Assembly (NCBI GenBank): GCA_963780655.1
Contig: CAWACP010000004.1
Span: forward strand, 1,612,001 to 1,676,000
Direction of reading: 5' to 3'
Source of the DNA: CAWACP01 sp963780655
Lineage (GTDB): Bacteria; Acidobacteriota; Terriglobia; Bryobacterales; Bryobacteraceae
DNA: 64,000 nucleotides
In this document: positions 1 to 8,012 of the stretch, piece after piece
Layout of the letters: each line of letters starts with the position of its first letter
How positions within the stretch are numbered: position 1 is the first letter of the stretch
The notes under the pieces: model-generated
What the model was told of the DNA's origin: nothing
Database searches by the model: none
The model's input: the letters and a program-made list of their open reading frames with translations, nothing else
Position numbers and translations under genes: made by a program

Positions 1-146
1 GCCTTCTTTACGGCGTCAGCTCCACCGACGTACTCACTTTTGTCGGGGTGCCGCTTCTGATGCTCGCAGTGGCGCTGGCGGCGGTGCTGATTCCCGCGCG
101 CCGCGCAGCTCGGGTGGATCCTCTCGAAGCGCTGCACTATGAATAA
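1..146 (+). CDS. ADOP/MacB-type permease, C-terminal fragment
   Basis: The reading frame is open from base 3 to the TAA at 144-146 and runs off the left edge. It encodes the last transmembrane helix of an FtsX/MacB-type permease, a hydrophobic run rich in Leu, Val and Ala, followed by the family's typical ending: PARRAARVDPLEALHYE matches the 'PARRAxxxDPxxALRxE' tail of acidobacterial ADOP permeases. Three complete relatives occur in this window on the minus strand. The substrate is unknown; the family has been linked to macrolide-type efflux and lipoprotein export, but the orphan acidobacterial members are uncharacterised. Confidence 0.85.
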   Translation, partial: LLYGVSSTDVLTFVGVPLLMLAVALAAVLIPARRAARVDPLEALHYE

Positions 147-159
147 AGGCGGATGACCG

Positions 160-988
160 ATGTCATTCAAGGCTGTGGCATGGACGCTGCCGGCCGCAAT
201 AGCGCTTGCCGCTATTCTGCTATTGAACTATTGGGCTTCGTATCAGCCGCTAAGCACGCTGGCATACTCAGGAATCGTTCTTTCACTTTGTGGGCTGGCG
301 AACCTGGCGCTTCCCTTCCGCTTTCTGGGAATCCGCAAACGACTCGTTGGGGCCGTTATCCTCGCGGGTGGCGTGACCCTGGCCATTGCGGCCCTACTCT
401 GGCCGGCCCCGCTAATCCGCGTCGTGCAGCATAGAACTCTGCTTGACGACATCATGCCGGAGTACTCAGTTCAGCGAACGGCACTCGGTGCGCATTCATG
501 CACGGCCTGAGCAGGTGATGCAGGCTATTCACCAGTCCACGTTCGGCGACATGAAATCGCTGGACACGCTCCTGAGAATTCGCGCTGCGGCATTGCGCAT
601 TTCTGACGCCGGCGATGCGTTTCAGGATAAGCAGATTCTCGACACGTTTTCGGCGTCGGGTTATCTTTTTGGCGGCAGCGAGCATGAAATCGTGATGTGC
701 GGGGGCGCCAATGTGCGGGCTAAGCGCCGTCTCGAGGCGCGCACTCCGCAGGAGTTCGCCGATAATCGGGAGCCGGGTGGGGTCAAAATGGCTTACAGCT
801 TCACGGTGGAAGATGCGGGCGGCGGGTGGTCCACAATCAGAGCCGAGACGCGTGTGGTAGCGCTTGACGAAGCGACCCGTCGCGGTATGGGCCGTTACTG
901 GAGATTGATTGTGCCCGGAAGCGGGCTGCTCCGGCATCAGTGGCTGGAGGGTATCGGGAGAAGAGCCGAGAGCATGCCGCGGTCGTAG
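160..988 (+). pseudogene. Membrane-anchored SRPBCC-like protein, split by a one-base frameshift
   Basis: Two reading frames overlap and make sense only when joined. The first (from ATG 160) encodes three hydrophobic segments and ends its meaningful part at DDIMPEY (codon 463-465). After one extra T at 466 the next frame continues QFSERHSVRIHARPEQV and runs to 988. The joined product would be about 275 residues: an N-terminal three-helix membrane region and a C-terminal soluble domain. The soluble domain's 'SERHSVRIHARPEQVMQAI' start looks like a START/SRPBCC polyketide-cyclase fold. It could be a true pseudogene or an assembly error. It lies 13 bp behind the permease tail, so co-transcription is possible. 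Function unknown. Confidence 0.6.
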
Positions 989-1005
989 AGCTGCGGACGC
1001 TCCCC

Positions 1006-1073
1006 GTGGGGCAGACCATCGTTTTTCGTGGTCTGCCAGGACGGTTTTTGACCCTGCCGCAAACCAAACCGCT
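1006..1073. repeat. GTGGGGCAG-type dispersed repeat fragment
   Basis: GTGGGGCAGACCATCG followed by the near-complement CGTGGTCTGCC forms a hairpin. The same hairpin occurs around 47665, and a variant at 33861. The downstream CCGCAAACCAAACCGCT is a piece of another repeat seen at 26205, 33723 and 47751. No gene is seen in this 128 bp gap. Confidence 0.6.
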
Positions 1074-1116
1074 GAAGATTCCTTGCGGGCGTCGGCGATT
1101 CCCGGCTCGACCCGGC

Positions 1117-1932
1117 TCAGCCCCGCAGCTCGGGCAGCGGATAGCGTACGTCTCCGCGGAAGATAGCGGCAAATTCGCGCAGCAGCTCATCGTGGATGCG
1201 GCCGTTGTCGCACAGCAGGTGCGGCCCGCGCACGTCCACCGCTCCGCCACGCATGTCGGACGTCATTCCCCCCGCTTCGCGGACCAGCAGCGTCCCGGCC
1301 GCCATGTCCCACGGACTCAGTCCAAATTCCCAGAAACCGTCCAGCCTGCCGCAGGCTACGTACGCGAGATCGAGCGCCGCCGAACCGGCGCGACGCACCC
1401 CGTGCGTCATCATGGCCATCTCATAGAAGAAATGCACGTTCACGTTGCTGTGCCGTTTCCGGCTGGGGAATCCGGTGGCCAGCAGAGCATGATCGAGTGC
1501 GCCGACGCCGGAAACCTGAATGCGCGCGCCGTTCAGAAAAGCGCCTCCCCCGCGCTCGGCCAGAAACATTTCATCGCGCAGCGGATCGTAGACAGCGCCG
1601 GCGATCAGTTCGCCGTCGTGCTCCAGAGCGAGCGTCGCGTTGAACATGGGGAACGAGTGCGCGAAATTGGTGGTGCCATCGAGCGGATCGACGTACCAGC
1701 GGTACTCGGCGGCCGCGATGTCACGGCCGGAACCCTCCTCGGCGATGACTGCGTGCGACGGGAAACGGTCGCGCAGGCGCGTCACGATCAGGCGCTCGGA
1801 GGCGCGGTCGGCCTCGGTGACGATATCGAATTCGCCCTTGGATTCGACGCTCACGCGGCGCTCCAGATACTCCCGCAGCAGCGCGCCGGCTTCGCGGGCA
1901 ATCTGCTCGGCTGCTTCAGTGAAGGGTGTCAT
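1117..1932 (-). CDS. suhB: Inositol-1-monophosphatase family protein
   Basis: A 271-residue Mg-dependent phosphatase of the IMPase/SuhB superfamily, which hydrolyses inositol monophosphate or related sugar phosphates in the cytoplasm. The metal-binding motifs are intact: EEGSG (about 65-69), DPLDGTTNF (82-90) and a C-terminal SPWDMAAG. Length is normal for the family. It starts at ATG 1932, 19 bp after the Hfq stop, and is probably the last gene of the moaDE-VWA-hfq-IMPase transcription unit. The symbol is by family; CysQ-like or FBPase-like activity cannot be excluded by reading alone. Confidence 0.85.
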   Translation of the reverse strand: MTPFTEAAEQIAREAGALLREYLERRVSVESKGEFDIVTEADRASERLIVTRLRDRFPSHAVIAEEGSGRDIAAAEYRWYVDPLDGTTNFAHSFPMFNATLALEHDGELIAGAVYDPLRDEMFLAERGGGAFLNGARIQVSGVGALDHALLATGFPSRKRHSNVNVHFFYEMAMMTHGVRRAGSAALDLAYVACGRLDGFWEFGLSPWDMAAGTLLVREAGGMTSDMRGGAVDVRGPHLLCDNGRIHDELLREFAAIFRGDVRYPLPELRG

Positions 1933-1951
1933 CGGGTCCGGGCGAGCCAGG

Positions 1952-2209
1952 TTATTCCGGGACCTCGAACAGATACTTGATGTCGTGTTTGTAGACGAAC
2001 AGGTTCGGCCCGTCGCGCCGCGTCAGCCGGATGAAGTTCGCGTCGAAGAACTCCACCACGCCCGCAACCTCTTCGTTGTTGCTCAGCCGGATGCGCACGG
2101 CGATACCGTTGTCGCAGAGGTAGCGGAGATAAGTGATCTCCTCGAATGTCTGTTCGGGCGCGCGCGGCCTTGATTTAGCACCTTTGGAGGCCATTAAGGA
2201 AGGGCTCAA
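1952..2209 (-). CDS. hfq: Hfq-like RNA chaperone (Sm fold)
   Basis: An 85-residue Sm-like protein. Its core reads NGIAVRIRLSNNEEVAGVVEFF, then DANFIRLTRRDG, then VYKHDIKYLFE. The last block matches the Sm2 signature of Hfq (YKHAI), the part that makes the U-rich RNA-binding pore. Hfq forms hexameric rings that pair sRNAs with mRNAs. There is a short basic N-terminal extension. The start is probably the TTG at 2209, preceded by GGGGAAG and overlapping the upstream TGA (TTGA), which implies translational coupling; an ATG six residues inside is the alternative. It is divergent from proteobacterial Hfq but the pattern is clear. Confidence 0.8.
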   Translation of the reverse strand: MSPSLMASKGAKSRPRAPEQTFEEITYLRYLCDNGIAVRIRLSNNEEVAGVVEFFDANFIRLTRRDGPNLFVYKHDIKYLFEVPE

Positions 2210-3123
2210 CGTTCAGCTTCCCCATAATAACCGCTGCGCGTGATGGCCCGCAATCCGGGGCGCGCGAGCCTCACCGCAACGGTGTGGAACGCGTTGGTCG
2301 TGCGCGGCACATTGCGCGGGTAGTAGCCAAGCAGGTATTGCGTGCGCAGTTCGTGGATGAGCTGCGTAAAAGACTGCTCCAGCTCCGGCCCGCTCGATGG
2401 CGTGAAGATCCGGCCGCCGGTGCGCTGCGCATACGTGGCCAGCGCGTGCTCTCCTCCGATGCTGCGGCCGGCATCGTTGGTGATGGGCACGATCACCACA
2501 GGATATATCACGGCATCGGCAAACTGCGCCGCCCGCAGCGCCGCGTCGAAGTCCTTGGAACTGGTGGTGTCGTCGCCGTCGGTGACAATTACCATGACGT
2601 GACGCCCCTGGCGCCCTTCCAGATCGCGCGCGGCCAGCCACACCGCGTCGTAGAGCGACGTACCGGCTTCCCATTTGAGACGCCGGATCTCATGTTCCAG
2701 GCGCTCCGGGCGCCGCGTGAAGCTGCTCAGCAGATTAACCTGCCAGTTGAAGGAGTAGAGCGCCACCGTGTCCGCGGGATTGCCCTCACCGAGCAGCGCC
2801 CGGAAAAAGCTGACCACCGAATCGATCTCGTGGCGAGTCTCGATGCCCGTCGATCCGCTGTTATCGATCAGCACGGAAACCGAGAGCGGCTGCTCATTGT
2901 TGTGCTCGAACACCGCGACGGTCTGCCGGACGCCATTGTCGAACACCGCGAAATCGTCGCGGTTCAAATCGGTTACTATGCCGCCGGCCGCATCCTTTAC
3001 GGTGGTCAGCAGGCGCACCAGGTTCACTTCCACGCGCAGCACGGGATCGGACTGCGCGGGCGCGAAGAGCGGAGTAGCCAGGGCGGCGAAAGCGATCAGC
3101 GCGGAAGGACGGATTGATCCCAC
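2206..3123 (-). CDS. Secreted VWFA-domain protein (acidobacterial type)
   Basis: A protein of about 305 residues with an N-terminal signal sequence (IRPSALIAFAALATPLFAPAQS). A beta-rich pre-domain follows, with the phrase 'VTDLNRDDFAVFDNGVRQTV' typical of the VWFA-related acidobacterial family, and then a von Willebrand A domain. The MIDAS metal site is visible as LIDNSGSTG plus the later VTDGDDTTSS. The frame is open further upstream, but the upstream part is a shadow of moaDE. GTG 3123 is the start that gives a proper signal peptide; it overlaps the end of moaDE by 28 bp. Probably an extracytoplasmic binding or adhesion protein; ligand unknown. Confidence 0.8.
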   Translation of the reverse strand: MGSIRPSALIAFAALATPLFAPAQSDPVLRVEVNLVRLLTTVKDAAGGIVTDLNRDDFAVFDNGVRQTVAVFEHNNEQPLSVSVLIDNSGSTGIETRHEIDSVVSFFRALLGEGNPADTVALYSFNWQVNLLSSFTRRPERLEHEIRRLKWEAGTSLYDAVWLAARDLEGRQGRHVMVIVTDGDDTTSSKDFDAALRAAQFADAVIYPVVIVPITNDAGRSIGGEHALATYAQRTGGRIFTPSSGPELEQSFTQLIHELRTQYLLGYYPRNVPRTTNAFHTVAVRLARPGLRAITRSGYYGEAER

Positions 3124-3815
3124 TCGCCCTCCACCCAGACCTCGCCGTCGGCGAAGTACTCTTTCTTCCAGATCGGGACGAGCCGCTTGAGACGGTTGAT
3201 GCCTTCGAGAGCTGCTTCGAACGCGGGCCGGCGATGCGGCGCCGCGACCACCACTGCCACGCTGGTTTCGCCGATTTCGAGACGGCCCAGCCGGTGCACC
3301 ATTGCGACGCGACCGACGGCATGCTCGCGAGCAATCTCGCGTCCGATCTCCGCGATCGTCCGGATCGCCAGCGGCTCGTAGCACTCGTATTCGAGAAAGC
3401 GCGTGGTGCGCCCCTTCGTGTTATTGCGTACCACGCCTTCGAAATTCACCACTGCGCCGTCCTCGCCGCGCAACACCCGGCGGCTGAGCGCGGCCGTGTC
3501 GATCGCGCGGCGCGTGAGCGCGAAGAAATGACCGTCAGTTTCGTCCTCCACCCGCTGCGTATACAGGTCGGCGCCGCCGCTCACCGGCGGCAGGAACGCG
3601 ATCTCGTCGCCTTCGGCGGTAACGTCGGTCCATTTGGCAAACTGCTGATTCCGCGCGGGAACGACGCTCGCCCGTGCGCGCGCCAGGTCGGGGGAGACCT
3701 CGGAATACCGTTCGAAGAGCGCGGCCAGCGTCTCGCCTTCACCCACTTCCACGTACTCTTCGGACTTGCCGATAATGTCCTTCAACATACCGAAAAAGAG
3801 GACCCTGACTTGCAC
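3096..3815 (-). CDS. moaD-moaE: Molybdopterin synthase, MoaD-MoaE fusion
   Basis: A 239-residue fusion of both subunits of molybdopterin synthase, which converts cyclic pyranopterin monophosphate to molybdopterin. Residues 1-81 are the ubiquitin-like MoaD part, ending PPVSGG (GG at 80-81), the C-terminal tail that normally carries the thiocarboxylate. After a short linker (ADLYTQRVEDET) comes MoaE, recognisable by GVVRNNTKGR, HRLGRLEIGE and PIWKKEYFADGEVWVEG with its catalytic lysines. Because the diglycine is internal, activity would need proteolysis after GG, as reported for mycobacterial MoaX. Start is GTG 3815. No other molybdenum-cofactor gene is nearby. Confidence 0.9.
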   Translation of the reverse strand: MQVRVLFFGMLKDIIGKSEEYVEVGEGETLAALFERYSEVSPDLARARASVVPARNQQFAKWTDVTAEGDEIAFLPPVSGGADLYTQRVEDETDGHFFALTRRAIDTAALSRRVLRGEDGAVVNFEGVVRNNTKGRTTRFLEYECYEPLAIRTIAEIGREIAREHAVGRVAMVHRLGRLEIGETSVAVVVAAPHRRPAFEAALEGINRLKRLVPIWKKEYFADGEVWVEGEWDQSVLPR

Positions 3816-3969
3816 GGGATCAATAGTATCAGACGGTTCCGCGCATTCCGGGTTTCCGCGGACTTGGGGACGTCAGTGCGTGATGTACGACACTTAATGC
3901 CCGCATCGGAAACATCGAAAGTGGGGGCGCATCCAATTGAAGGCAGTATTTATTAAACAGGAGAACACG

Positions 3970-4194
3970 ATGAAACGTTTAGCCGGTGCATTCGTTTTGA
4001 CGCTCGGGCTGCTCGCGCCCATGACCGTTGTCGCGGACGATCATCCACGGCATGAGTGGAACGACAGCGAGAACCCGACGTGGCATCAGTACCTGAAGGA
4101 GCACCACCGGAAGGACCATGAGTGGTCGAGAGCAAGCAAGCGGGAGCAGCGAGAATACTGGAAGTGGCGCGATCAGCACCACGATAATCACTAA
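3970..4194 (+). CDS. Small secreted His/Trp-rich protein
   Basis: A 74-residue protein starting at ATG 3970, chosen because AGGAGA lies about 5 bases upstream. The N-terminus is a signal peptide (MKRLAGAFVLTLGLLAPMTVVA) with cleavage likely near AD-DH. The mature part, about 50 residues, is very rich in His, Trp, Lys and Glu (HEWNDSENPTWHQYL, KEHHRKDHEW, YWKWRDQHHDNH). The histidine content would allow metal binding, but no known family was recognised. It stands alone, divergent from moaDE and convergent with the CRTAC1 gene. Confidence 0.6.
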   Translation: MKRLAGAFVLTLGLLAPMTVVADDHPRHEWNDSENPTWHQYLKEHHRKDHEWSRASKREQREYWKWRDQHHDNH

Positions 4195-4210
4195 ACTGCG
4201 CGCGGGCGCA

Positions 4211-4260
4211 GTGGAGTAGGCCTCTGGCCTGCAGAAATGCAGGCTAAAAGGCTGCTCTAC
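4211..4260. repeat. Short hairpin repeat pair (TAGAGCAGGC family)
   Basis: Two inverted imperfect copies of the 22 bp hairpin repeat face each other (GTGGAGTAGGCCTCTGG and GCAGGCTAAAAGGCTGC). The right copy ends in CTCTAC, whose complement GTAGAG supplies the TAG stop codon of the CRTAC1 gene. In this position it could also act as a bidirectional terminator between convergent genes. Confidence 0.65.
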
Positions 4261-5930
4261 AAGGCTTTGACGCCGCTGCCTTCCGTGCATTCGTACCGGC
4301 CGGCCTTGAGATCCTTGTACTCTTCCGTGCGGCCGCTTGGCCAGGAGATGGCGACGCGCTCGATGCCGGGGTGCTTGCCGAGGCCGAACGTCACCGGCAG
4401 TTCCGACTGCGACAGGTAACTCGACCCGCTTTTCACCATGCGCGAGCTGACGCTGCCGCCATACCACGCTCGTACCAGAGCGCCAATGCCATCGCGGTTC
4501 GACTTCGTACCGATAAGCCGGAAGCGGATGCTGCGATTCCCTGCAAGCTGGTCGTTACGGTACAGGTAAGCGGGACCGTGATTCGTGGTGATCAGCACAT
4601 CCAGATCGCCGTCATTGTCGATATCGCCGAATGCGGCGCCGCGGCCCACGCGGGGCGTATCGAAACCGCCGCCCACCAGAGCGGCGACGTCCTGGAATCC
4701 GTTGCGGCCCTTGTTCAGAAAAAGATGCGGCGGCTGCTCGTAGCGGGCTTCGCGGCTGATGCGGCGAAACGTATCGTCGATGTGCCCGTTTACCACCAGC
4801 AGGTCGAGCAGGCCATCCAGATCGGCATCGAAAAAGAAGCAGCCGAACCCGAGGCTGCGGCGCGACAGCCGTCCGATGTCGGAGCCGGGCGCCAGGTCGA
4901 TGTACTCGCCGGACTTGTCGCGCCGGTAGAGCCCCACCATTTCGTTATCAAAGTTCGTCACGACAAGGCTGGGCACGCCGGAATTGTCGTAGTCGCCCGC
5001 ATCCACGCCCATTCCCGCACGCGCCTTGCCGTCCTCGCTGAACGCCACGCCCGCCCGCAGGGCCACGTCTTCGAACCGGCCGTCGCGCATATTGCGGTAG
5101 AGCTTGTTCGGCTGGGTGTCGTTGGCCACGAACAGATCGGGCCAGCCATCCATGTCGTAATCGAGCAGCGCCGCGCCCAGCGATTTCGACGAGGTGTCGA
5201 AGAGGCCGCTGGTGGCCGTCACGTCCTCGAACGTTCCGTTGCCGCGGTTGCGGAACAGCCAGCAGGTGGCGCCGTGATACGCCTCCGGCGTGCAGTATGC
5301 CTTCTCCTTGCCGTCAAGGCTGCAGAAAACGTCGAGCTGTTCCGACCACTTCACGTAGTTGCAGACGAACAGGTCCAGATGCCCGTCGCGGTTGTAATCG
5401 AACCAGAGCGATGACGTGCTCAGACTGTGGTGATTGCCGAGCCCGGCCTTTTCGGTGACATCGCGAAACGTGCCATGCCCGGTGTTCTGAAACAGGCGGC
5501 TCTGGCCCACGCAGGAGACGAAGATGTCCGGGAAGCCGTCGTTGTTATAGTCGGCCACCGCGACGCCCATGCCATACATCTGGATGTCGAGCCCGGCCTG
5601 GCGGGTCACGTCGGTGAACTTGCCGTTGCGGTTGTTGCGATACAGGTGCATGGTGCTGCGCGTGCGCGGATGGCCCGGCCAGTCCATGCCGTTGACAATC
5701 AGAATGTCCTGCCAGCCGTCGTTGTCGTAATCGAGAAATGCGCAGCCCGGACCCAGCGTTTCGGGCAGATACTTCCCTCCGAAAGCGCCACTGTTGTGCC
5801 TGTAGTTGATACCGGCGGCGGTGGTGATGTCCACCAGCCGGAAGCCCGGAGCGTTATTGCCCGCGGACGCGCGAACCAGAGGCGCCGCCAACGGTACAGC
5901 CGCGGCGGCCAGAAATTCCCGCCGGTTCAC
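4257..5930 (-). CDS. CRTAC1/UnbV-family FG-GAP repeat protein, Tat-exported
   Basis: A 557-residue extracytoplasmic protein starting at GTG 5930 (GTGA overlap with the response regulator stop). The N-terminus NRREFLAAAAVPLAAPLVRA is a Tat signal with twin arginine. The body is a string of FG-GAP/VCBS repeats with calcium-binding loops of the type DYDNDGWQDIL, DYNNDGFPDIF and DIDNDGDLDVL, predicted to form a beta-propeller. The C-terminus (GLGKHPGIERVAISWPSGR) is the ASPIC/UnbV domain. Coupling to a sensor kinase and NarL-type regulator suggests a regulated surface or periplasmic role. Its stop codon lies inside a dispersed repeat. Confidence 0.88.
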   Translation of the reverse strand: MNRREFLAAAAVPLAAPLVRASAGNNAPGFRLVDITTAAGINYRHNSGAFGGKYLPETLGPGCAFLDYDNDGWQDILIVNGMDWPGHPRTRSTMHLYRNNRNGKFTDVTRQAGLDIQMYGMGVAVADYNNDGFPDIFVSCVGQSRLFQNTGHGTFRDVTEKAGLGNHHSLSTSSLWFDYNRDGHLDLFVCNYVKWSEQLDVFCSLDGKEKAYCTPEAYHGATCWLFRNRGNGTFEDVTATSGLFDTSSKSLGAALLDYDMDGWPDLFVANDTQPNKLYRNMRDGRFEDVALRAGVAFSEDGKARAGMGVDAGDYDNSGVPSLVVTNFDNEMVGLYRRDKSGEYIDLAPGSDIGRLSRRSLGFGCFFFDADLDGLLDLLVVNGHIDDTFRRISREARYEQPPHLFLNKGRNGFQDVAALVGGGFDTPRVGRGAAFGDIDNDGDLDVLITTNHGPAYLYRNDQLAGNRSIRFRLIGTKSNRDGIGALVRAWYGGSVSSRMVKSGSSYLSQSELPVTFGLGKHPGIERVAISWPSGRTEEYKDLKAGRYECTEGSGVKAL

Positions 5931-6562
5931 GGAAGTTGCACCAGCCCTTTTCTCACCGCGTACAGCACCAACTCGGCAGTACGATGGATGCCGAGCGCTT
6001 CCATGATGTTGGCGCGGTGCACCGACACCGTGTTGACGCTCAGCTCCAGAAGCGCGGCGATCTCCTTATTCGATTTTCCCTCGGCGATAAGCTGCAGCAC
6101 CTGGCGCTCGCGCGCCGTGAGCTTCTCTTCGCTCTCGTCGTGATCGCCCGGAGTGGAGCTGATCAGGCCCGGACCGATCACCTGCTGCCCGATCGCCACC
6201 TTCCGCACGGCGCTGGCCAGATCGATGTCGGACGCGTTCTTCAGAATGTATCCGCGCGCGCCGGCTTTCAGAGCATTGCGGACGTAGTTCTCTTCCGAGT
6301 ACATGCTCAGAATGAGGATGGCGGTCTTGGGCAGGATCTTCAGAATCTCGATGCAGGCCTGCATGCCGTTCAGACCCGGCATGGACATATCCATGACGAT
6401 CACGTTCGGCTTCAGTTGCTCGGCCAGGCGAATGGCCTCCGTGCCATCCTGCGCCTCGCCCACCACGGTGATGCCCTGCTCGTCCTCCAGCATGCGCCGG
6501 AATCCCTTGCGCACCAGGCCGTGATCGTCCGCCAGCAACACCGTTATGTCGGTACTCATCAT
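5927..6562 (-). CDS. NarL/FixJ-family response regulator
   Basis: A 211-residue two-domain regulator. The receiver domain (about 5-120) has the acidic pair DD in LLADDHGLV, phospho-acceptor Asp in VIVMDMSMPG, and the conserved Lys in YILKNAS. The C-terminal LuxR-type HTH (about 148-205) reads LTARERQVLQLIAEGKSNKE, then VSVHRANIMEALG. It starts at ATG 6562, overlapping the upstream kinase stop by 4 bp (ATGA), and is itself coupled to the CRTAC1 gene. It should be phosphorylated by that kinase and bind DNA as a dimer. Confidence 0.93.
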   Translation of the reverse strand: MMSTDITVLLADDHGLVRKGFRRMLEDEQGITVVGEAQDGTEAIRLAEQLKPNVIVMDMSMPGLNGMQACIEILKILPKTAILILSMYSEENYVRNALKAGARGYILKNASDIDLASAVRKVAIGQQVIGPGLISSTPGDHDESEEKLTARERQVLQLIAEGKSNKEIAALLELSVNTVSVHRANIMEALGIHRTAELVLYAVRKGLVQLP

Positions 6563-7923
6563 TGAACCAGCGTCTCCGTTGACGAATTCGCGTGCGCGTC
6601 GGACGGCGCATCCAGCGGCGCCCGCAGCCGCACCAGCGTACCACCGCCCGCCGGGTGCAGAAACTCTATCTCGCCTTTCAGCAGCGCGGCGCGCTCGCGC
6701 ATCGCCACCATGCCGATTCCCGGCCTGCCAGGGGAGGCCGTAGCGTTGAGGCCGTTGCCGTAGTCGCGCACCTCCAACTCCAGCACGCCGGGAGCGAACA
6801 GCACTCGGACCGCCGCTTTGCGCGATCCCGAGTGCTTCGCGGCGTTGTTCAACGCCTCCTGCAGCACGCGGTAGAAATGAATGGCGATCTCATCGGGAAT
6901 GGTCGCGCCGCGTCCGGTTTTTTCGTACTCGACCGTGATGCCGCTCTGCTTCTCGAATACGGGAATGTACCAGTCGATGGCCTGCTCGAGGCCCCCTTCA
7001 TCCAGGATGGACGGATGCAGCACCAGCGAGAGGCTCCGCACGCGCTCAAGCGTTTTCTGGGCCACGTCGCGCACTTCCATTACCTCCTCTTTAAAACTGG
7101 CGGCGACGTTCTGCCTGGCGGCGCGGGTGAGCATGGTTCCCACGGCCGTAAGGATCTGCCCGAACTCGTCGTGCAGTTCGCGCGAGATGGAGCGGAGCAC
7201 CTCTTCCTGCATTGTAATCAGCTTGCGGGCGAGGTCGCGCCGCTCGCCGGAAAGCGTGGCGAGGCTCTCGAACAGCCGGCGATTGGAGTAGATGAGATAG
7301 AGCGTGATGAGGGAGATGCTGACCAGCATTCCCGTGAGGAATACATAGAAATTGCGCTCCACGCCCAGGTAAATGCCCTGGATGCGCGACTCGGTCTGCT
7401 GCTCGGCATCGATGTTCTGTTGGAGCAGGCGTGACACGGTGTCCAGCACGGAGTTGTGCTGCGACTGCGCAGAGCTGCGAATGATGTCGAGCGCTTCGGC
7501 GTTATGGCCGGCGGACGCGAGGGCGAACGCGCGGTCGAGCGAGGTCCAGAGGCGGCCGAGGGCGTCGGCCAGGAAGTGCTGGCGGTCGGGACTGCGCTCC
7601 GGTGGCGCGAGCTTCTGCTCGCGTGCAAGGGCATCCTCGAGGTCGGCGCGCAGGCGGTCCACCTGGCCTTTCCACGTGGCCAGAGGATACGGCTCGTCGC
7701 CGGTGGTCATGTCGCGCATGTCGATGGCCAGCAGGTTGAGGTTGTTCTGGATGCGGAGCAGTTGCAGTGAATCCCGGCGATTGCGGTCAACCACGCGCGT
7801 CTGCAGGTCACGCAGCCCGGAGATCTGCGCGAGCGAGTACCACGAAAAAACCGCCACCGCGGCCAGCGTTATTACCAGACCGGCCATGAGACGCGGTGTC
7901 GGCGAGGACGGCGTCTTTTCCAT
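6559..7923 (-). CDS. Membrane sensor histidine kinase, NarX/DesK type (HisKA_3)
   Basis: A protein of about 454 residues. The true start is ATG 7923; the frame is open further back but there it is a shadow of the chitosanase gene. A first transmembrane helix (about 12-32), a helical extracytoplasmic sensor (about 33-185, 4-helix CHASE-like or DUF-type) and a second helix (YVFLTGMLVSISLITLYLI) precede the kinase. The HisKA_3 box carries the phospho-His in SRELHDEFGQ. The HATPase domain shows NNAAKHSG, VRDYGNGL and GIGMVAMRERA. It is coupled by ATGA to the response regulator. The signal sensed is unknown. Confidence 0.9.
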   Translation of the reverse strand: MEKTPSSPTPRLMAGLVITLAAVAVFSWYSLAQISGLRDLQTRVVDRNRRDSLQLLRIQNNLNLLAIDMRDMTTGDEPYPLATWKGQVDRLRADLEDALAREQKLAPPERSPDRQHFLADALGRLWTSLDRAFALASAGHNAEALDIIRSSAQSQHNSVLDTVSRLLQQNIDAEQQTESRIQGIYLGVERNFYVFLTGMLVSISLITLYLIYSNRRLFESLATLSGERRDLARKLITMQEEVLRSISRELHDEFGQILTAVGTMLTRAARQNVAASFKEEVMEVRDVAQKTLERVRSLSLVLHPSILDEGGLEQAIDWYIPVFEKQSGITVEYEKTGRGATIPDEIAIHFYRVLQEALNNAAKHSGSRKAAVRVLFAPGVLELEVRDYGNGLNATASPGRPGIGMVAMRERAALLKGEIEFLHPAGGGTLVRLRAPLDAPSDAHANSSTETLVQ

Positions 7924-7954
7924 GCAAGAGGGCTGCTGCTTATAAGGATAACTT

Positions 7955-8001
7955 GTAGAGCAGGCTTTCAGCCTGCAATGCAGGCCGAAGGCCTGCTCTA
8001 C
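7955..8001. repeat. Inverted pair of short hairpin repeats
   Basis: Two copies in opposite orientation: GTAGAGCAGGCTTTCAGCC at 7955-7976 and GCAGGCCGAAGGCCTGC plus TCTAC at 7980-8001. Each is a 7-8 bp stem hairpin and the pair can also fold together. It lies between the chitosanase stop and the kinase start. Confidence 0.75.
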
Positions 8002-8012
8002 TGGACTGCACT

